Assembly (NCBI GenBank): GCA_017548565.1
Contig: JAFYZU010000015.1
Location: 1-61,728 of the forward strand
Reading direction: 5' to 3'
Length of the DNA: 61,728 bases
Origin: Treponema sp.
GTDB lineage: Bacteria; Spirochaetota; Spirochaetia; Treponematales; Treponemataceae
Of the stretch, positions 44,801 to 52,422 are shown piece by piece. The translations under genes and the position numbers were made by a program. A model generated the notes under the pieces. That model saw only the letters and a program-made list of their open reading frames with translations, was not told the origin of the DNA and made no database searches. Every line of letters starts with the position of its first letter. Position 1 is the stretch's first letter.

Positions 44801-44891
44801 ACATCTTCAGAATTCTTATGTAAAATTCAGTAAGCCGATTGAATGTAATGTTAAAGGCAAAGGAATAATGACAACTTACGATATAAATTAA
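41853..44891 (+). CDS. Propeller-sensor class III adenylate cyclase
   Basis: 1012-aa membrane cyclase. Signal peptide (MRKYLLALIYFTSILFSSFA), then about 12-14 regulator-propeller repeats with WIGT/WFGT motifs (residues ~25-640), a Y_Y_Y-type beta domain (~640-750), one membrane helix (~758-780), a coiled coil and a cyclase domain (~825-1005). Metal Asp are in LFSDIVEFT and TIGDAYMA. Lys in KIKTIGD and Asp in IYDIWGNTVN fit adenylate specificity. This sensor type is best known in hybrid two-component systems such as the Bacteroides polysaccharide sensors. The next gene encodes a binding lipoprotein that could supply its ligand. Confidence 0.93.
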   Translation: MRKYLLALIYFTSILFSSFAQDSFFDNYVYQSWNAFGSLNGTTTTDIIQTADGYINIGTYEGLARFDGLSFTTHKRTSENDLTFVSVRAILEDSRGDLWIGSNDEGLQKLSKNGIKTYTTKNGLPNNSIRCLAEDKRGNIWIGTAAGVCYITPQGHLISANFEAGTISKGIIAKSLYCDTAGRMWLLTANERGIFLFTEDIFRTRPEVEKFGTCFATAICQDLNGMFWVGLGDDGIICMKNGSAEKIKTNTILDNTPTTSIYSASNGTIWFGTEKGLAVYEHGVFHEYTGGELAAAKINKIICDRENNIWFATDRNGIGKLTHGKFKMKKLNTSVNSITEDRSGKVWVGSDSGVRCYEKDTEVQNMLTDYTKGIRIRDVATTRTGNLLVSCYTKPGLLLYDGKKIKNWTTDDGLAGNKVRVAIETAKDEIYAGTTTGLSIIHADGRIKNFKQNNGLDNEYVMAIYEDTNNIVWVGTDGDGIYLLKDEQIFSHITSDNGLAGNVIFKITQDVDGAFWICTGSGISRCPEFDSKTGIPSVFENVNSEKGIQTDSVFQVIADTTNTLWLTSNHGISSVDYFDFLEVASNRSNSLNIKFYSKNDGLDSNGPTSTAKSLIDRFGRIWFTMVDGIAIYDPIKVEENPIMPLVQIETVNVDNNVVYNNTLSMGNSSTIVLKPGTKRIVIKFTGFSFDSPERVTFTYKLSNFEDDFCSPTQVRNMSYTNLKPGKHVFSLNAINGDGIYSHQAETVVLIQKPYIYQLPIFWILIVLAVSGIIGFIFYRKQLRMKKENIRLENIIRQRTAEVTLEKAKSDNLLRAILPNEIADELKDGIHSIGRDYEDVTILFSDIVEFTKTSSGHTASEIVDALNDLFSKFDERAERCGVEKIKTIGDAYMAACGLPTVNENHAQIMIEFAKGMLEDLAEYNKEANIKFNIRIGLNSGPVTAGVIGRTKFIYDIWGNTVNVASRMETLATPGSIRVSHSVYEHLQNSYVKFSKPIECNVKGKGIMTTYDIN

Positions 44892-44917
44892 TTTTTTGTT
44901 CATGCACTGGAGGTTTT

Positions 44918-46114
44918 ATGAAAAAATTTATTTATTCAACATTCTTTATATTATTCAGCATCAGTTTTTTTCTGACCGGCTGTAAGAAGAAAGAACAGAA
45001 TTATATAAAAATTGGTCTTTTACATTCCTTAACCGGAACAATGGCAATAAGTGAGAAACCTGTAAGAGATTCAGAGCTTCTTGCAATCAAGGAAATAAAC
45101 GAAGCAGGCGGTGTACTTGGTAAAAAAATCATTCCGGTTGAAGAGGATGGAGAAAGTGATCCTTATACCTTTGGAGAGAAAGCTCGTAAACTTATAACAG
45201 AAGATAAGGTAGCAGCAATTTTCGGATGCTGGACATCATCATCAAGAAAGGCTGTAAAACCTGTTGTTGAAGAATATTTCAATCTTCTCTGGTATCCTGT
45301 TCAGTATGAAGGAATGGAAGCAAGTCCTAACATCATGTATATGGGTGCATCTCCAAATCAACAGGTTGTTCCTGCAATAGATTACTGTGCAGAAAAATTC
45401 GGAAAAAGAATGTTTCTTGTCGGAAGTGATTATATTTTCCCGAGAACAGCTAACAGAATCATTAAGGCACAGCTTGCACAGTTAAACGGCGAATGTCTTG
45501 GTGAAGCATATGTTCCTCTCGGCAGTACGGATTTTGATGAAATAATTGATGACATCCTTCGTGAAAAACCTGATGTAATCATTAACAGTATTAACGGAGA
45601 TTCAAATACCGCATTCTTTAAAAAGCTTTATGAAGCAGGAATTACTTCAGATAAAATTCCGGTAATGAGTTTTTCAATTTCAGAAGAAGAAATCAAAACA
45701 ATAGGTGTAGATTATCTTAAAGGAAATCTTCTTGCATGGAATTATTATGAAACGACAGAGACAGTAAAAAATAAACAATTCGTAAAGGACTATAAAACTG
45801 AGTATGGTAATGAACGTGTAACCGGAGATCCGATAGAAGCCGGATATATTGCAATCTATATGTGGGCCATGGCATGTGAAAAAGCACAGAGTTATGATGT
45901 TGAAGATGTCCGTATAGCTGCAAAGGGTTTGAGTTTTACTGCACCTGAAGGAACAGTTACTATTGATGGATTAAACCAGCATCTTTATAAACAGGTACGA
46001 ATCGGAAGAATAGATGAAAAGGGTCTTATTGATGAAATATGGGCAACAGATGGTTCAATCAAACCTGATCCTTATTTAAGTACCTATGACTGGGCCCGCG
46101 GTTTACAGGACTAA
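44918..46114 (+). CDS. UrtA-like (urea/amide type) substrate-binding lipoprotein
   Basis: Periplasmic binding protein of the branched-chain amino acid/urea class, 398 aa. Lipobox LTGC (Cys22) anchors it. Matches to UrtA/AmiC-type proteins include KIGLLHSLTGTMAISE, LAIKEINEAGGVLGKKI, AAIFGCWTSSSRKAV, NLLWYPVQYEGMEASPN and FVGSDYIFPRTAN-like segments. The usual permease and ATPase genes are absent: it lies 26 nt after the cyclase and abuts birA. A sensory role with the cyclase is therefore plausible. The ligand might be urea or an amide; not testable here. GGAGG precedes the ATG. Confidence 0.87.
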   Translation: MKKFIYSTFFILFSISFFLTGCKKKEQNYIKIGLLHSLTGTMAISEKPVRDSELLAIKEINEAGGVLGKKIIPVEEDGESDPYTFGEKARKLITEDKVAAIFGCWTSSSRKAVKPVVEEYFNLLWYPVQYEGMEASPNIMYMGASPNQQVVPAIDYCAEKFGKRMFLVGSDYIFPRTANRIIKAQLAQLNGECLGEAYVPLGSTDFDEIIDDILREKPDVIINSINGDSNTAFFKKLYEAGITSDKIPVMSFSISEEEIKTIGVDYLKGNLLAWNYYETTETVKNKQFVKDYKTEYGNERVTGDPIEAGYIAIYMWAMACEKAQSYDVEDVRIAAKGLSFTAPEGTVTIDGLNQHLYKQVRIGRIDEKGLIDEIWATDGSIKPDPYLSTYDWARGLQD

Positions 46115-47170
46115 ATGACAACTAAAGGAAAAATACTGAATCTTCTCGAAAAACAAAAGGATGTAATTTCCGGTCAAAAGCTTGCATCTTTTTGTAATGT
46201 AAGCAGGGCTGCCGTATGGAAAGCAGTCAATTCTTTACGTAATGAGGGAATTAATATTGAAGGAACAACAAACGGAGGTTATGTTTTACGAAGCAGGGAT
46301 ACTTTTAATAAAAAAATTCTTGAGGAGCTTGTAAAAACTGAATATCCTGAATTAAAGGACTGTACGATTGAATTTTTTGATGAGATTGATTCAACGAATT
46401 CCTATGCAAAACGGTTATTGAGCGAAGAAGGAAGTATAAGAAATCAATCAGGAGAACTTACCGAAAAGGGAAAAAAACTCAATAACATGCTTATAATTGC
46501 TTCTTCTCAAAGTAATGGAAGAGGAAGATTGGGAAGATCATTTATTTCAAAATCAGGAAACGGTATTTACTTTTCTTTGATTTATTGTCCGGAAAATGGA
46601 ATTCAGGATGCCGCGAAAATTACAGCCTTCAGTGCAGTTGCAGTTTACCGATCGATTAAAGAACTGTTTAATCTTGATGTTAAAATTAAATGGATAAATG
46701 ACATTTATGCGGATAATAAAAAAATATGCGGGATACTTACCGAGGGATTTACGAATTTTGAAACAGGAACAATTGAAAGTTCAGTAATAGGAATCGGTAT
46801 AAATATTTATGATAAAATTGATTCTGAGATAAAATCTGTTGCGGGTAGTATTCAGGCAGCTCTTGATTCAAAAAATGAAACAATAACGATAGATAATGTT
46901 CGTTCAAGACTCACGCTTCGTATAGTTTCAAATCTCTTGAAAATCTTTGATGAAGAATACTCAAAAGTCATTGATGAATATAGAAAAGCATCCTTTTTAA
47001 TCGGCAAAAAAATTACTGTTATTCCTGTAATCGGGCAGAATAAAAGCTATGAAGCAAAAGTTATTGATATTGATGATAATGCTTCGTTAATCGTAGAACT
47101 TGAAGATAGGACAAGAAAAACTCTTGTTTCCGGAGAAATAAGCCTGCATTCAAACAGCTTTAAGCAATAA
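46115..47170 (+). CDS. birA: Biotin-protein ligase and bio repressor
   Basis: Bifunctional: attaches biotin to carboxylase carrier proteins and, with its N-terminal winged helix (1-60, SRAAVWKAVNSLRNEG), represses biotin genes. Catalytic motifs: EIDSTNSYAK, GRGRLGR (135-141), KIKWINDIYADNKKICGILTEG; a C-terminal SH3-like domain follows. 351 aa, somewhat longer than E. coli BirA because of an insert around residues 105-122. ATG directly follows the UrtA-like stop, CAGGA upstream. It is convergent with, and abuts, the bioY-ecfA-ecfT genes; a BirA-type operator lies at 49122-49156. Confidence 0.95.
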   Translation: MTTKGKILNLLEKQKDVISGQKLASFCNVSRAAVWKAVNSLRNEGINIEGTTNGGYVLRSRDTFNKKILEELVKTEYPELKDCTIEFFDEIDSTNSYAKRLLSEEGSIRNQSGELTEKGKKLNNMLIIASSQSNGRGRLGRSFISKSGNGIYFSLIYCPENGIQDAAKITAFSAVAVYRSIKELFNLDVKIKWINDIYADNKKICGILTEGFTNFETGTIESSVIGIGINIYDKIDSEIKSVAGSIQAALDSKNETITIDNVRSRLTLRIVSNLLKIFDEEYSKVIDEYRKASFLIGKKITVIPVIGQNKSYEAKVIDIDDNASLIVELEDRTRKTLVSGEISLHSNSFKQ

Positions 47171-47782
47171 TCAACTTCTTATCTGAATTGCACGTGAATT
47201 ATTCCAGGCTTTTTTTAATCCTGTGGTAAACAGCATGTTAAGCAGCACGATGAACATCTTAATGTTTTTTTTACCGCCTCTTACAACCCATGCTTTTTTT
47301 GATTGTGTCCAGATTCTGCTTAGCATCGGAATAAAAATAACAAAAATTGAAAGTGTCTGAGCAATTGAAAATTTATATTTTATTATTATTTTAATAGAGT
47401 TTTCTATTTTTTCAAAGCCTTCACGTAATTCAAGCACAGTAGAAGTCTTATACATAATTGATGCACTCTGAAGCATGCAGAATATTTTCATCAGGAAATA
47501 AAGTGTTGTTTTTCCATCATTAAATTGTTTTGAAATTATTTTTGTAATATATAAAAGAACTGCATAAAAAAGGACTGGTCTTAAATCATAGTAAAAATCC
47601 CTTAAAGAAAAATGCAGTGAAAGTTGAACGATAAATTGAACGATAACGAGTAAAACCGTGAACCATACAGGAAGGATGAATATAAGAATGCTGAAACATG
47701 GAATGAACAGGATTTTTATCCACGATGGACATTTATGAAAAAGAGAATTTCCTGCTTTATAACTTAAAAATCCTTCGTTCAT
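47171..47782 (-). CDS. ecfT: ECF transporter transmembrane protein (BioN-like)
   Basis: Energy-coupling T component for biotin uptake, about 203 aa, with about five membrane helices (e.g. IKILFIPCFSILIFILPVWF). The RGG in AWVVRGGKKNIKMF corresponds to the Ala-Arg-Gly coupling motif that docks on the ATPase. ATG 47782 overlaps the stop of ecfA by 4 nt (ATGA), so translation is coupled; the TTG at 47788 is less likely. Last gene of bioY-ecfA-ecfT. Its stop abuts that of birA with no spacer. Confidence 0.88.
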   Translation of the reverse strand: MNEGFLSYKAGNSLFHKCPSWIKILFIPCFSILIFILPVWFTVLLVIVQFIVQLSLHFSLRDFYYDLRPVLFYAVLLYITKIISKQFNDGKTTLYFLMKIFCMLQSASIMYKTSTVLELREGFEKIENSIKIIIKYKFSIAQTLSIFVIFIPMLSRIWTQSKKAWVVRGGKKNIKMFIVLLNMLFTTGLKKAWNNSRAIQIRS

Positions 47783-48495
47783 TGCCAAATTAAGTCTGAA
47801 ACTTTTTTATAACTTACAAGTGGATTACGTATGTTCCATTTTTCGAGATTTTCTTTTAATCCATTATGTGGTGTTCCGTCAAAGACTTTTTCTCCTTTGT
47901 ATAAAACTATCATTGAATCTGCGAGGGCAAGACATTTTTCAAGTTCATGTGTAAGTATGATAATTGTTTTTTTATCCTGTTTTAATTCTTTCAATAACTG
48001 ATTTACCTGTTTTATACCGTTATAATCAAGATTTGCATAAGGTTCATCAAGTATTATGATTTCAAGATCCATTGCAAGCATGCAGGCAATGGCAAGCCGT
48101 CTTTTTTCACCACCCGATAAAAAACGCGCAGGATAATCTTTTTTTTCATAAAGTCCGCTTTTTTTTAAGGCTTCTTCAACTGATTTTTTTATTTTATTTT
48201 CAGGCCATTTCAGATTTTTTGGACCAAACGTAACATCTTCTTCTGGTGTTTCTCCAAGAATCTGTGTTTCTGCCTCCTGAAAAACAAAGCCGCATTTTCC
48301 GTTACATTCGATGTTCCCGCTGTCTGCTTTTTCAAGTCCTGTGATTATTGACATTAAAACACTTTTTCCCGCTCCGTTTTCTCCTGCAATTACTGTAACC
48401 GAAGATTCCTTTATTTCAAGAGAAATGTCTTTTAAGATGTGATGTTTTCCATCGAAGGTTTTAAATGATTTATTTATTTTTTTAATTTTAATCAT
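47779..48495 (-). CDS. ecfA: ECF transporter ATPase (BioM-like)
   Basis: ABC ATPase driving biotin uptake. Walker A GENGAGKS, Q-loop FVFQEAETQ, signature LSGGEKRRLAIA, Walker B LEIIILDEPYANLD and a switch His (LTHELEKC). 238 aa from ATG 48495, preferred over 48510 because AAGG sits 8 nt before it; either start overlaps bioY. A single ATPase is present, as in BioMNY systems, so it should form a homodimer. Confidence 0.94.
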   Translation of the reverse strand: MIKIKKINKSFKTFDGKHHILKDISLEIKESSVTVIAGENGAGKSVLMSIITGLEKADSGNIECNGKCGFVFQEAETQILGETPEEDVTFGPKNLKWPENKIKKSVEEALKKSGLYEKKDYPARFLSGGEKRRLAIACMLAMDLEIIILDEPYANLDYNGIKQVNQLLKELKQDKKTIIILTHELEKCLALADSMIVLYKGEKVFDGTPHNGLKENLEKWNIRNPLVSYKKVSDLIWQ

Positions 48496-49093
48496 TATTT
48501 TCGCCTTCATTTGTATATAGATAAAGGGCCAGGACAGGTCTTAGTTTTAAAGCAAGAGGAATTATTATAATGCATTTGATTATGTCGCCCGGAATATATG
48601 GTATAACGCAGGTTCTTAATGTGTATGAAAATGCAGACGAATCTGAAGGCACACAGTTTGTTTTTATTGCCCAATTCGTAAAATGAATGATTCCAGGAAT
48701 ATAAATTATTATCATCCCTGTAATAACTGCAAAACTGATTCTGATTATTTTAAAATGATTCTTTTCATCAACCGATGGTTTTCCTGCAATTAATCCTGAA
48801 ATTAATGATGCAATAAAATATCCGTATAAAAATCCACCTGTTGGACCTGCAAGAACTGAAATTCCACCTGTTCCTCCAGAGAAAACCGGAAGGCCTATAA
48901 TTCCGCTTAATAAAAATAAAGCAGCAGGTAAACAACTTGAAAATCCGCCGAACAAAACAGCTGTTAAAATACATAATGCATTCTGCAATACTATTGGAAC
49001 TGGTCCCAGAGGGATCCGTACAAAACAACCGATGCAGATAATTGCCGCAAACAGTGCAGTAACAGACACTTTAAGCAGGTTTTTATTCTTCAT
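48488..49093 (-). CDS. bioY: Biotin transporter substrate-binding protein BioY
   Basis: S component of the biotin ECF transporter: six-helix membrane protein, 201 aa. Typical BioY sequence: FVRIPLGPVPIVLQNALCIL, FLLSGIIGLPVFSGGTGGIS, LAGPTGGFLYGYF, and a C-terminal PGDIIKCIIII. No Shine-Dalgarno; the -10 box is 6 nt from the ATG, so a leaderless mRNA is predicted. Its promoter overlaps a BirA operator. The hdr-flx operon ends 63 nt upstream on the same strand. Confidence 0.95.
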   Translation of the reverse strand: MKNKNLLKVSVTALFAAIICIGCFVRIPLGPVPIVLQNALCILTAVLFGGFSSCLPAALFLLSGIIGLPVFSGGTGGISVLAGPTGGFLYGYFIASLISGLIAGKPSVDEKNHFKIIRISFAVITGMIIIYIPGIIHFTNWAIKTNCVPSDSSAFSYTLRTCVIPYIPGDIIKCIIIIPLALKLRPVLALYLYTNEGENND

Positions 49094-49099
49094 GGTTTC

Positions 49100-49156
49100 A
49101 TTATAACAGAATGCATTATAATTGTAAACTTATTTTATATAAATCTTGGTTTACAA
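49100..49156 (-). promoter_or_regulatory. bioY promoter with BirA operator
   Basis: Operator arms TTGTAAAC (49122-49129) and GTTTACAA (49149-49156), perfect inverted repeat with 19 bp between, matching the BirA half-site. Minus-strand promoter: TTTACA (49123-49128), 17-bp spacer, TATAAT (49100-49105), TG one base upstream. The -35 box is inside one operator arm, so BirA-biotinoyl-AMP binding should block polymerase. Confidence 0.82.
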
Positions 49157-49990
49157 TTAATATTCCGGTGGTAATTCTCCAAGCTGATCAAAGCTGAATA
49201 CAGGACCATCCTTGCAGACAAATTTATCACCGATATTACAGCGTCCGCATTTACCGATACCGCATTTCATCCTCATTTCCATTGTCGTGAAAACCTGTTC
49301 ATCTTTAAATCCAAGCTTTTTCAGCGCATCAAGAGAAAGGTGAATAAGGATCGGAGGTCCACACATGATTACAGTCATTTTAGGATCAGGATTAAGCTCT
49401 GTAACGAAAGGTGGTACAAAGCCAACGTGTCCATCCCATCCTTCTTCTTCACGGTCAATCGTAAGGTCAATAGAGCAGTCAGGCTGTTTCATCCATACGT
49501 TTTTCATTTCATCAAGACGTACTAAATCTGCCATTGATCGTGAACCGTAAATTACCTGAATTTTACCGTAATCTGAACGGTTATCCATCATGTAATTTAC
49601 AACTGAATGAACAGGAGCAATACCGATTCCACCTGCAATTACAAGAATATCTTTTCCTTTAAGCTTTGTATCAACCGGGAAACCGTTACCGATAGGGCCT
49701 CGAAGACAAATCTGCTGACCAACTTCTGCATTATGAAGCCATTCTGTAACACATCCGCATTTCTTGATGGAAAATTCCATGTGAGTTTTGAGAGTAGGTG
49801 AAGATGTAATTGAAATCATTGATTCACCGACACCCGGTACAATAAGCATTGCACACTGACCCGGAATATGTTCAAATAATTTCTTTCCGTCAAGACCTGT
49901 TACACTGAAGGTTTTTACATCAGGTGTTTCCTGTCTTATATCAATAATTTTTCCTACGTAAGGGATAAAGCTTTCTTTTGTTTCCATCAT
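49157..49990 (-). CDS. flxA: FlxA-like FAD/NAD(P)H oxidoreductase subunit
   Basis: NAD(P)H-binding entry subunit of an Flx-Hdr complex. Ferredoxin-reductase fold: an FAD-binding barrel (about 10-100, EHIPGQCAMLIVPGVGESM), NAD(P) domain with IAGGIGIAPVHSVV, and a C-terminal Cys cluster (MKCGIGKCGRCNIGDKFVCK) for a [2Fe-2S] as in PyrK/HydG-type proteins. 277 aa. Two adjacent ATGs; AAGGA is 4 nt from the first and 7 nt from the second (49987). Last gene of the seven-gene operon. Confidence 0.87.
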   Translation of the reverse strand: MMETKESFIPYVGKIIDIRQETPDVKTFSVTGLDGKKLFEHIPGQCAMLIVPGVGESMISITSSPTLKTHMEFSIKKCGCVTEWLHNAEVGQQICLRGPIGNGFPVDTKLKGKDILVIAGGIGIAPVHSVVNYMMDNRSDYGKIQVIYGSRSMADLVRLDEMKNVWMKQPDCSIDLTIDREEEGWDGHVGFVPPFVTELNPDPKMTVIMCGPPILIHLSLDALKKLGFKDEQVFTTMEMRMKCGIGKCGRCNIGDKFVCKDGPVFSFDQLGELPPEY

Positions 49991-49997
49991 TTAATCC

Positions 49998-51038
49998 TTA
50001 AATATCATCGCTTTCATTAATTGCATTAATAACTTTGACAATGTTCATATTAATAGGACAACTTTCAAGACAACGTCCGCAGCCTGCACAACTGAATAAT
50101 CCTTCATGAGCCATCGGATAATATACAAGCTTATGCATGAAACGCTGTCTGCTTCGTTCAACCTGAGTTAAACGAGGATTAGCTGCTGCCATCTGTGTAA
50201 AATCTGAATACATGCATGAATCCCAGCATCGTGTCTGTGTAACTGATTTTCCGTTATCAAAATCGCGTACATCAAAACACATACATGTAGGACAAACATA
50301 TGTACATGTTCCGCAGCCTAAACATGCTTCTGCAACCTTAGTCCAGATTTTTGAATTAAATATTTTCATCATCTGTTCAGGCTTTACATTTCCGATTTTC
50401 GAAAGATTAAGCTTTGCAAAAGGAAGCTTTGAAACCTTATCTGAAATTTCTTTTTTGCATGCTTCAACGTCCTTGTCATTGCTCTCAGAAAGAACATTTT
50501 TTACAGATTCAAGGAGATTTTTTCCTTTATCTGTATTTGCATTAAAGAAATATGTGTCATTTGTAAACCAGCAGCTGATATCACCGCAAGGATTTGAAGG
50601 ATCAATATTGTAAGTAGAACAGAAACATGTTTTTGCAGGTTCATTACATGCCAGAGTGATTACTATTCCGTGCTCGCGTCTATTTTTGTAATAAGAATCG
50701 ACCGGGTTCATATTAAGATAAACATTATCGATTACTTCAAATGATTTAGCATCACAGGCACGTACACCAAAAACTGCAAAATCCTTTAAATCTTTTCTTG
50801 GATCTTCTACAGAAACTTCAGTTCCGTTTACCTTATATGAAACCATGTGCTCGGTTTTAGGGAAGAAAAAGTCTTTTGCAGAACGTACTGTCTTTAACTG
50901 TGCAGTTAATTTGACATCCTTAGACCATTTCTTAAAGTCTGCTTTACCTTCAATAGTATCAGAAGGAATGTAGAGATCCAGTTTAGAAGCAACTGCTTTA
51001 AAAAAATCATTTATTTTATTAGAAGAGATTGATAACAT
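49998..51038 (-). CDS. flxB: FlxB-like 4Fe-4S electron-transfer subunit
   Basis: 346-aa iron-sulfur protein similar to hydrogenase/anaerobic sulfite reductase beta subunits. N-terminal domain of unknown fold, then two ferredoxin-type motifs: CLGCGTCTYVCPTCMCFDV (~residue 235) and CAGCGRCLESCPINMNIV (~315), plus extra Cys in ACNEPAKTCFC and NPCGDISCW. It should pass electrons between FlxA and the rest of the complex. ATG overlaps the flxC stop by 1 nt (TGATG) and AGGAGG lies upstream. FlxB/FlxC naming follows the Desulfovibrio system and could be swapped. Confidence 0.8.
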   Translation of the reverse strand: MLSISSNKINDFFKAVASKLDLYIPSDTIEGKADFKKWSKDVKLTAQLKTVRSAKDFFFPKTEHMVSYKVNGTEVSVEDPRKDLKDFAVFGVRACDAKSFEVIDNVYLNMNPVDSYYKNRREHGIVITLACNEPAKTCFCSTYNIDPSNPCGDISCWFTNDTYFFNANTDKGKNLLESVKNVLSESNDKDVEACKKEISDKVSKLPFAKLNLSKIGNVKPEQMMKIFNSKIWTKVAEACLGCGTCTYVCPTCMCFDVRDFDNGKSVTQTRCWDSCMYSDFTQMAAANPRLTQVERSRQRFMHKLVYYPMAHEGLFSCAGCGRCLESCPINMNIVKVINAINESDDI

Positions 51039-51994
51039 CAGTCATTACCTCCTTCCGGACGGTCTGTGATAATTGAAGTTTCAGGATCATCCTCTTTGAA
51101 AGTCCACATAACCGGTTTAGATTCCATATCTGCTCCGGCCTGATATTCACCGTAGATTTCGTTTATATCCTTGATAAACTTTCTGTTAAGAAGATGAAGT
51201 GGAATGCTCTGAGGACAAACTCGTGAACATTCACCGCAGTCTGTACATCGTCCTGCAACGTGCCATGCCCTTATGATATGGAACAGGCTTTCTTCAAAAG
51301 ATGTAACTGCAACTTTCTGTGAAGTATAAAGTGCATTATTATCAAATACACATTTTTCACAGGTACAGGCAGGACATACGTTTCGGCATGCATTACAGCG
51401 GATACAGCGGCTGAATTCATTTTTCCAGAAATCATTGCGTTCATCAGCTGTCATTTTTTCAAGCTTTTCAACCATTTCCATCCGTTTTGATTCAATCATG
51501 AGTTTTTCTTCATCAACTCCAATTGCTTCATCACAGGAAACAGGTTTTTTGTTTTTACAGTTATCACAAGGTTCACCGCCGTCGAGTGTATCCTGACATG
51601 GAACTGCAATTGCATATATATCTTCTTTTTTAATTCTGTTTTCCTTTAAAAGCTGAGTAAAGGAATAAGTGTCGTTAGGCTTTAAGAAAACAAGTACAAC
51701 TTCAGAAGGAACCGGTATTTCTGCGGCCGACGGATCCTTCTGCTTAGCCATTGTATTGTTCATTCGTGTCGTTGATTTTTTAATTTCAATATCACGTGTA
51801 ATTCCTACAAGGTATTTTGAAAGATTTGCGGCACAATATTGATTGAAAACAAAATCTTTTTTTAGTTCTTCAACAGATGAAAAAACATAAGGAGTGATAT
51901 CTTCATCAAAAAGTCCTTTTTTCCAGCCTAATACCTTTTGAACTTTACCTTCAGATAATAATTCTTCTGCGCGTTTAATTAATTTGTCTTGCAT
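51038..51994 (-). CDS. flxC: FlxC-like 4Fe-4S electron-transfer subunit
   Basis: About 318 aa. Two cysteine motifs, CIRCNACRNVCPACTCEKC and CTDCGECSRVCPQSIP, in the C-terminal half, and a Cys-rich middle (CDNCKNKKPVSCDEA). The N-terminal part resembles coenzyme F420 hydrogenase beta-type proteins (VAVPCQDTL-like segment). ATG 51994 follows GGAGG; the longer start at 52018 is less likely. It overlaps flxD by 16 nt and flxB by 1 nt. Confidence 0.8.
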   Translation of the reverse strand: MQDKLIKRAEELLSEGKVQKVLGWKKGLFDEDITPYVFSSVEELKKDFVFNQYCAANLSKYLVGITRDIEIKKSTTRMNNTMAKQKDPSAAEIPVPSEVVLVFLKPNDTYSFTQLLKENRIKKEDIYAIAVPCQDTLDGGEPCDNCKNKKPVSCDEAIGVDEEKLMIESKRMEMVEKLEKMTADERNDFWKNEFSRCIRCNACRNVCPACTCEKCVFDNNALYTSQKVAVTSFEESLFHIIRAWHVAGRCTDCGECSRVCPQSIPLHLLNRKFIKDINEIYGEYQAGADMESKPVMWTFKEDDPETSIITDRPEGGND

Positions 51995-52422
51995 CTTACA
52001 TCCTCCAGTTTTTTGCATTCACCAAGAGCAGTAATCTGCTTTACAAAGTCATTCATAATTCCTGCAAAGCGTACGCCTTCAGCAGCAGAACACCATTCAA
52101 CTCGTGTTCGTCCTTTTTCAATACCAAGAAAATCAAGCATACTGAAAAGCAAAGTCATGCGTCTTCGTGCAAAATAATTTCCTGTAGAATAGTGACAGTC
52201 TCCAGGATGACATCCGCATAAAATAACTCCATCAGCACCACGCTGGAAAGCACGCAGGATAAACAAAGGATTCAGGCGGCATGAACATGGAATACGAATG
52301 ATTTTAACATTTGCAGGATATTCCAGTCTGTTGTTACCGGCAAGATCGGCACCTGCATAAGAACACCAGTTACAGCAGAATGCGATAATTTTTGGAGTCC
52401 ATGATTTATTCTCTACAGACAT
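51979..52422 (-). CDS. flxD: MvhD/FlxD-like [2Fe-2S] protein
   Basis: 147-aa adapter that links Hdr to its electron donor. MvhD-type Cys pattern: IIAFCCNWCSYAGADLAG, RIPCSCRLNP, and VILCGCHPGDCHY. In methanogens MvhD joins hydrogenase to HdrA; in the Flx systems FlxD does this for FlxABC. The gene overlaps hdrA by 10 nt and flxC by 16 nt, indicating tight coupling. Confidence 0.9.
   Translation of the reverse strand: MSVENKSWTPKIIAFCCNWCSYAGADLAGNNRLEYPANVKIIRIPCSCRLNPLFILRAFQRGADGVILCGCHPGDCHYSTGNYFARRRMTLLFSMLDFLGIEKGRTRVEWCSAAEGVRFAGIMNDFVKQITALGECKKLEDVRCKTN

Noticed and set aside
49094-49156. Riboswitch upstream of bioY
   Set aside because: Only 63 bp, filled by an operator and a promoter whose start is at the ATG; no room for an RNA leader.
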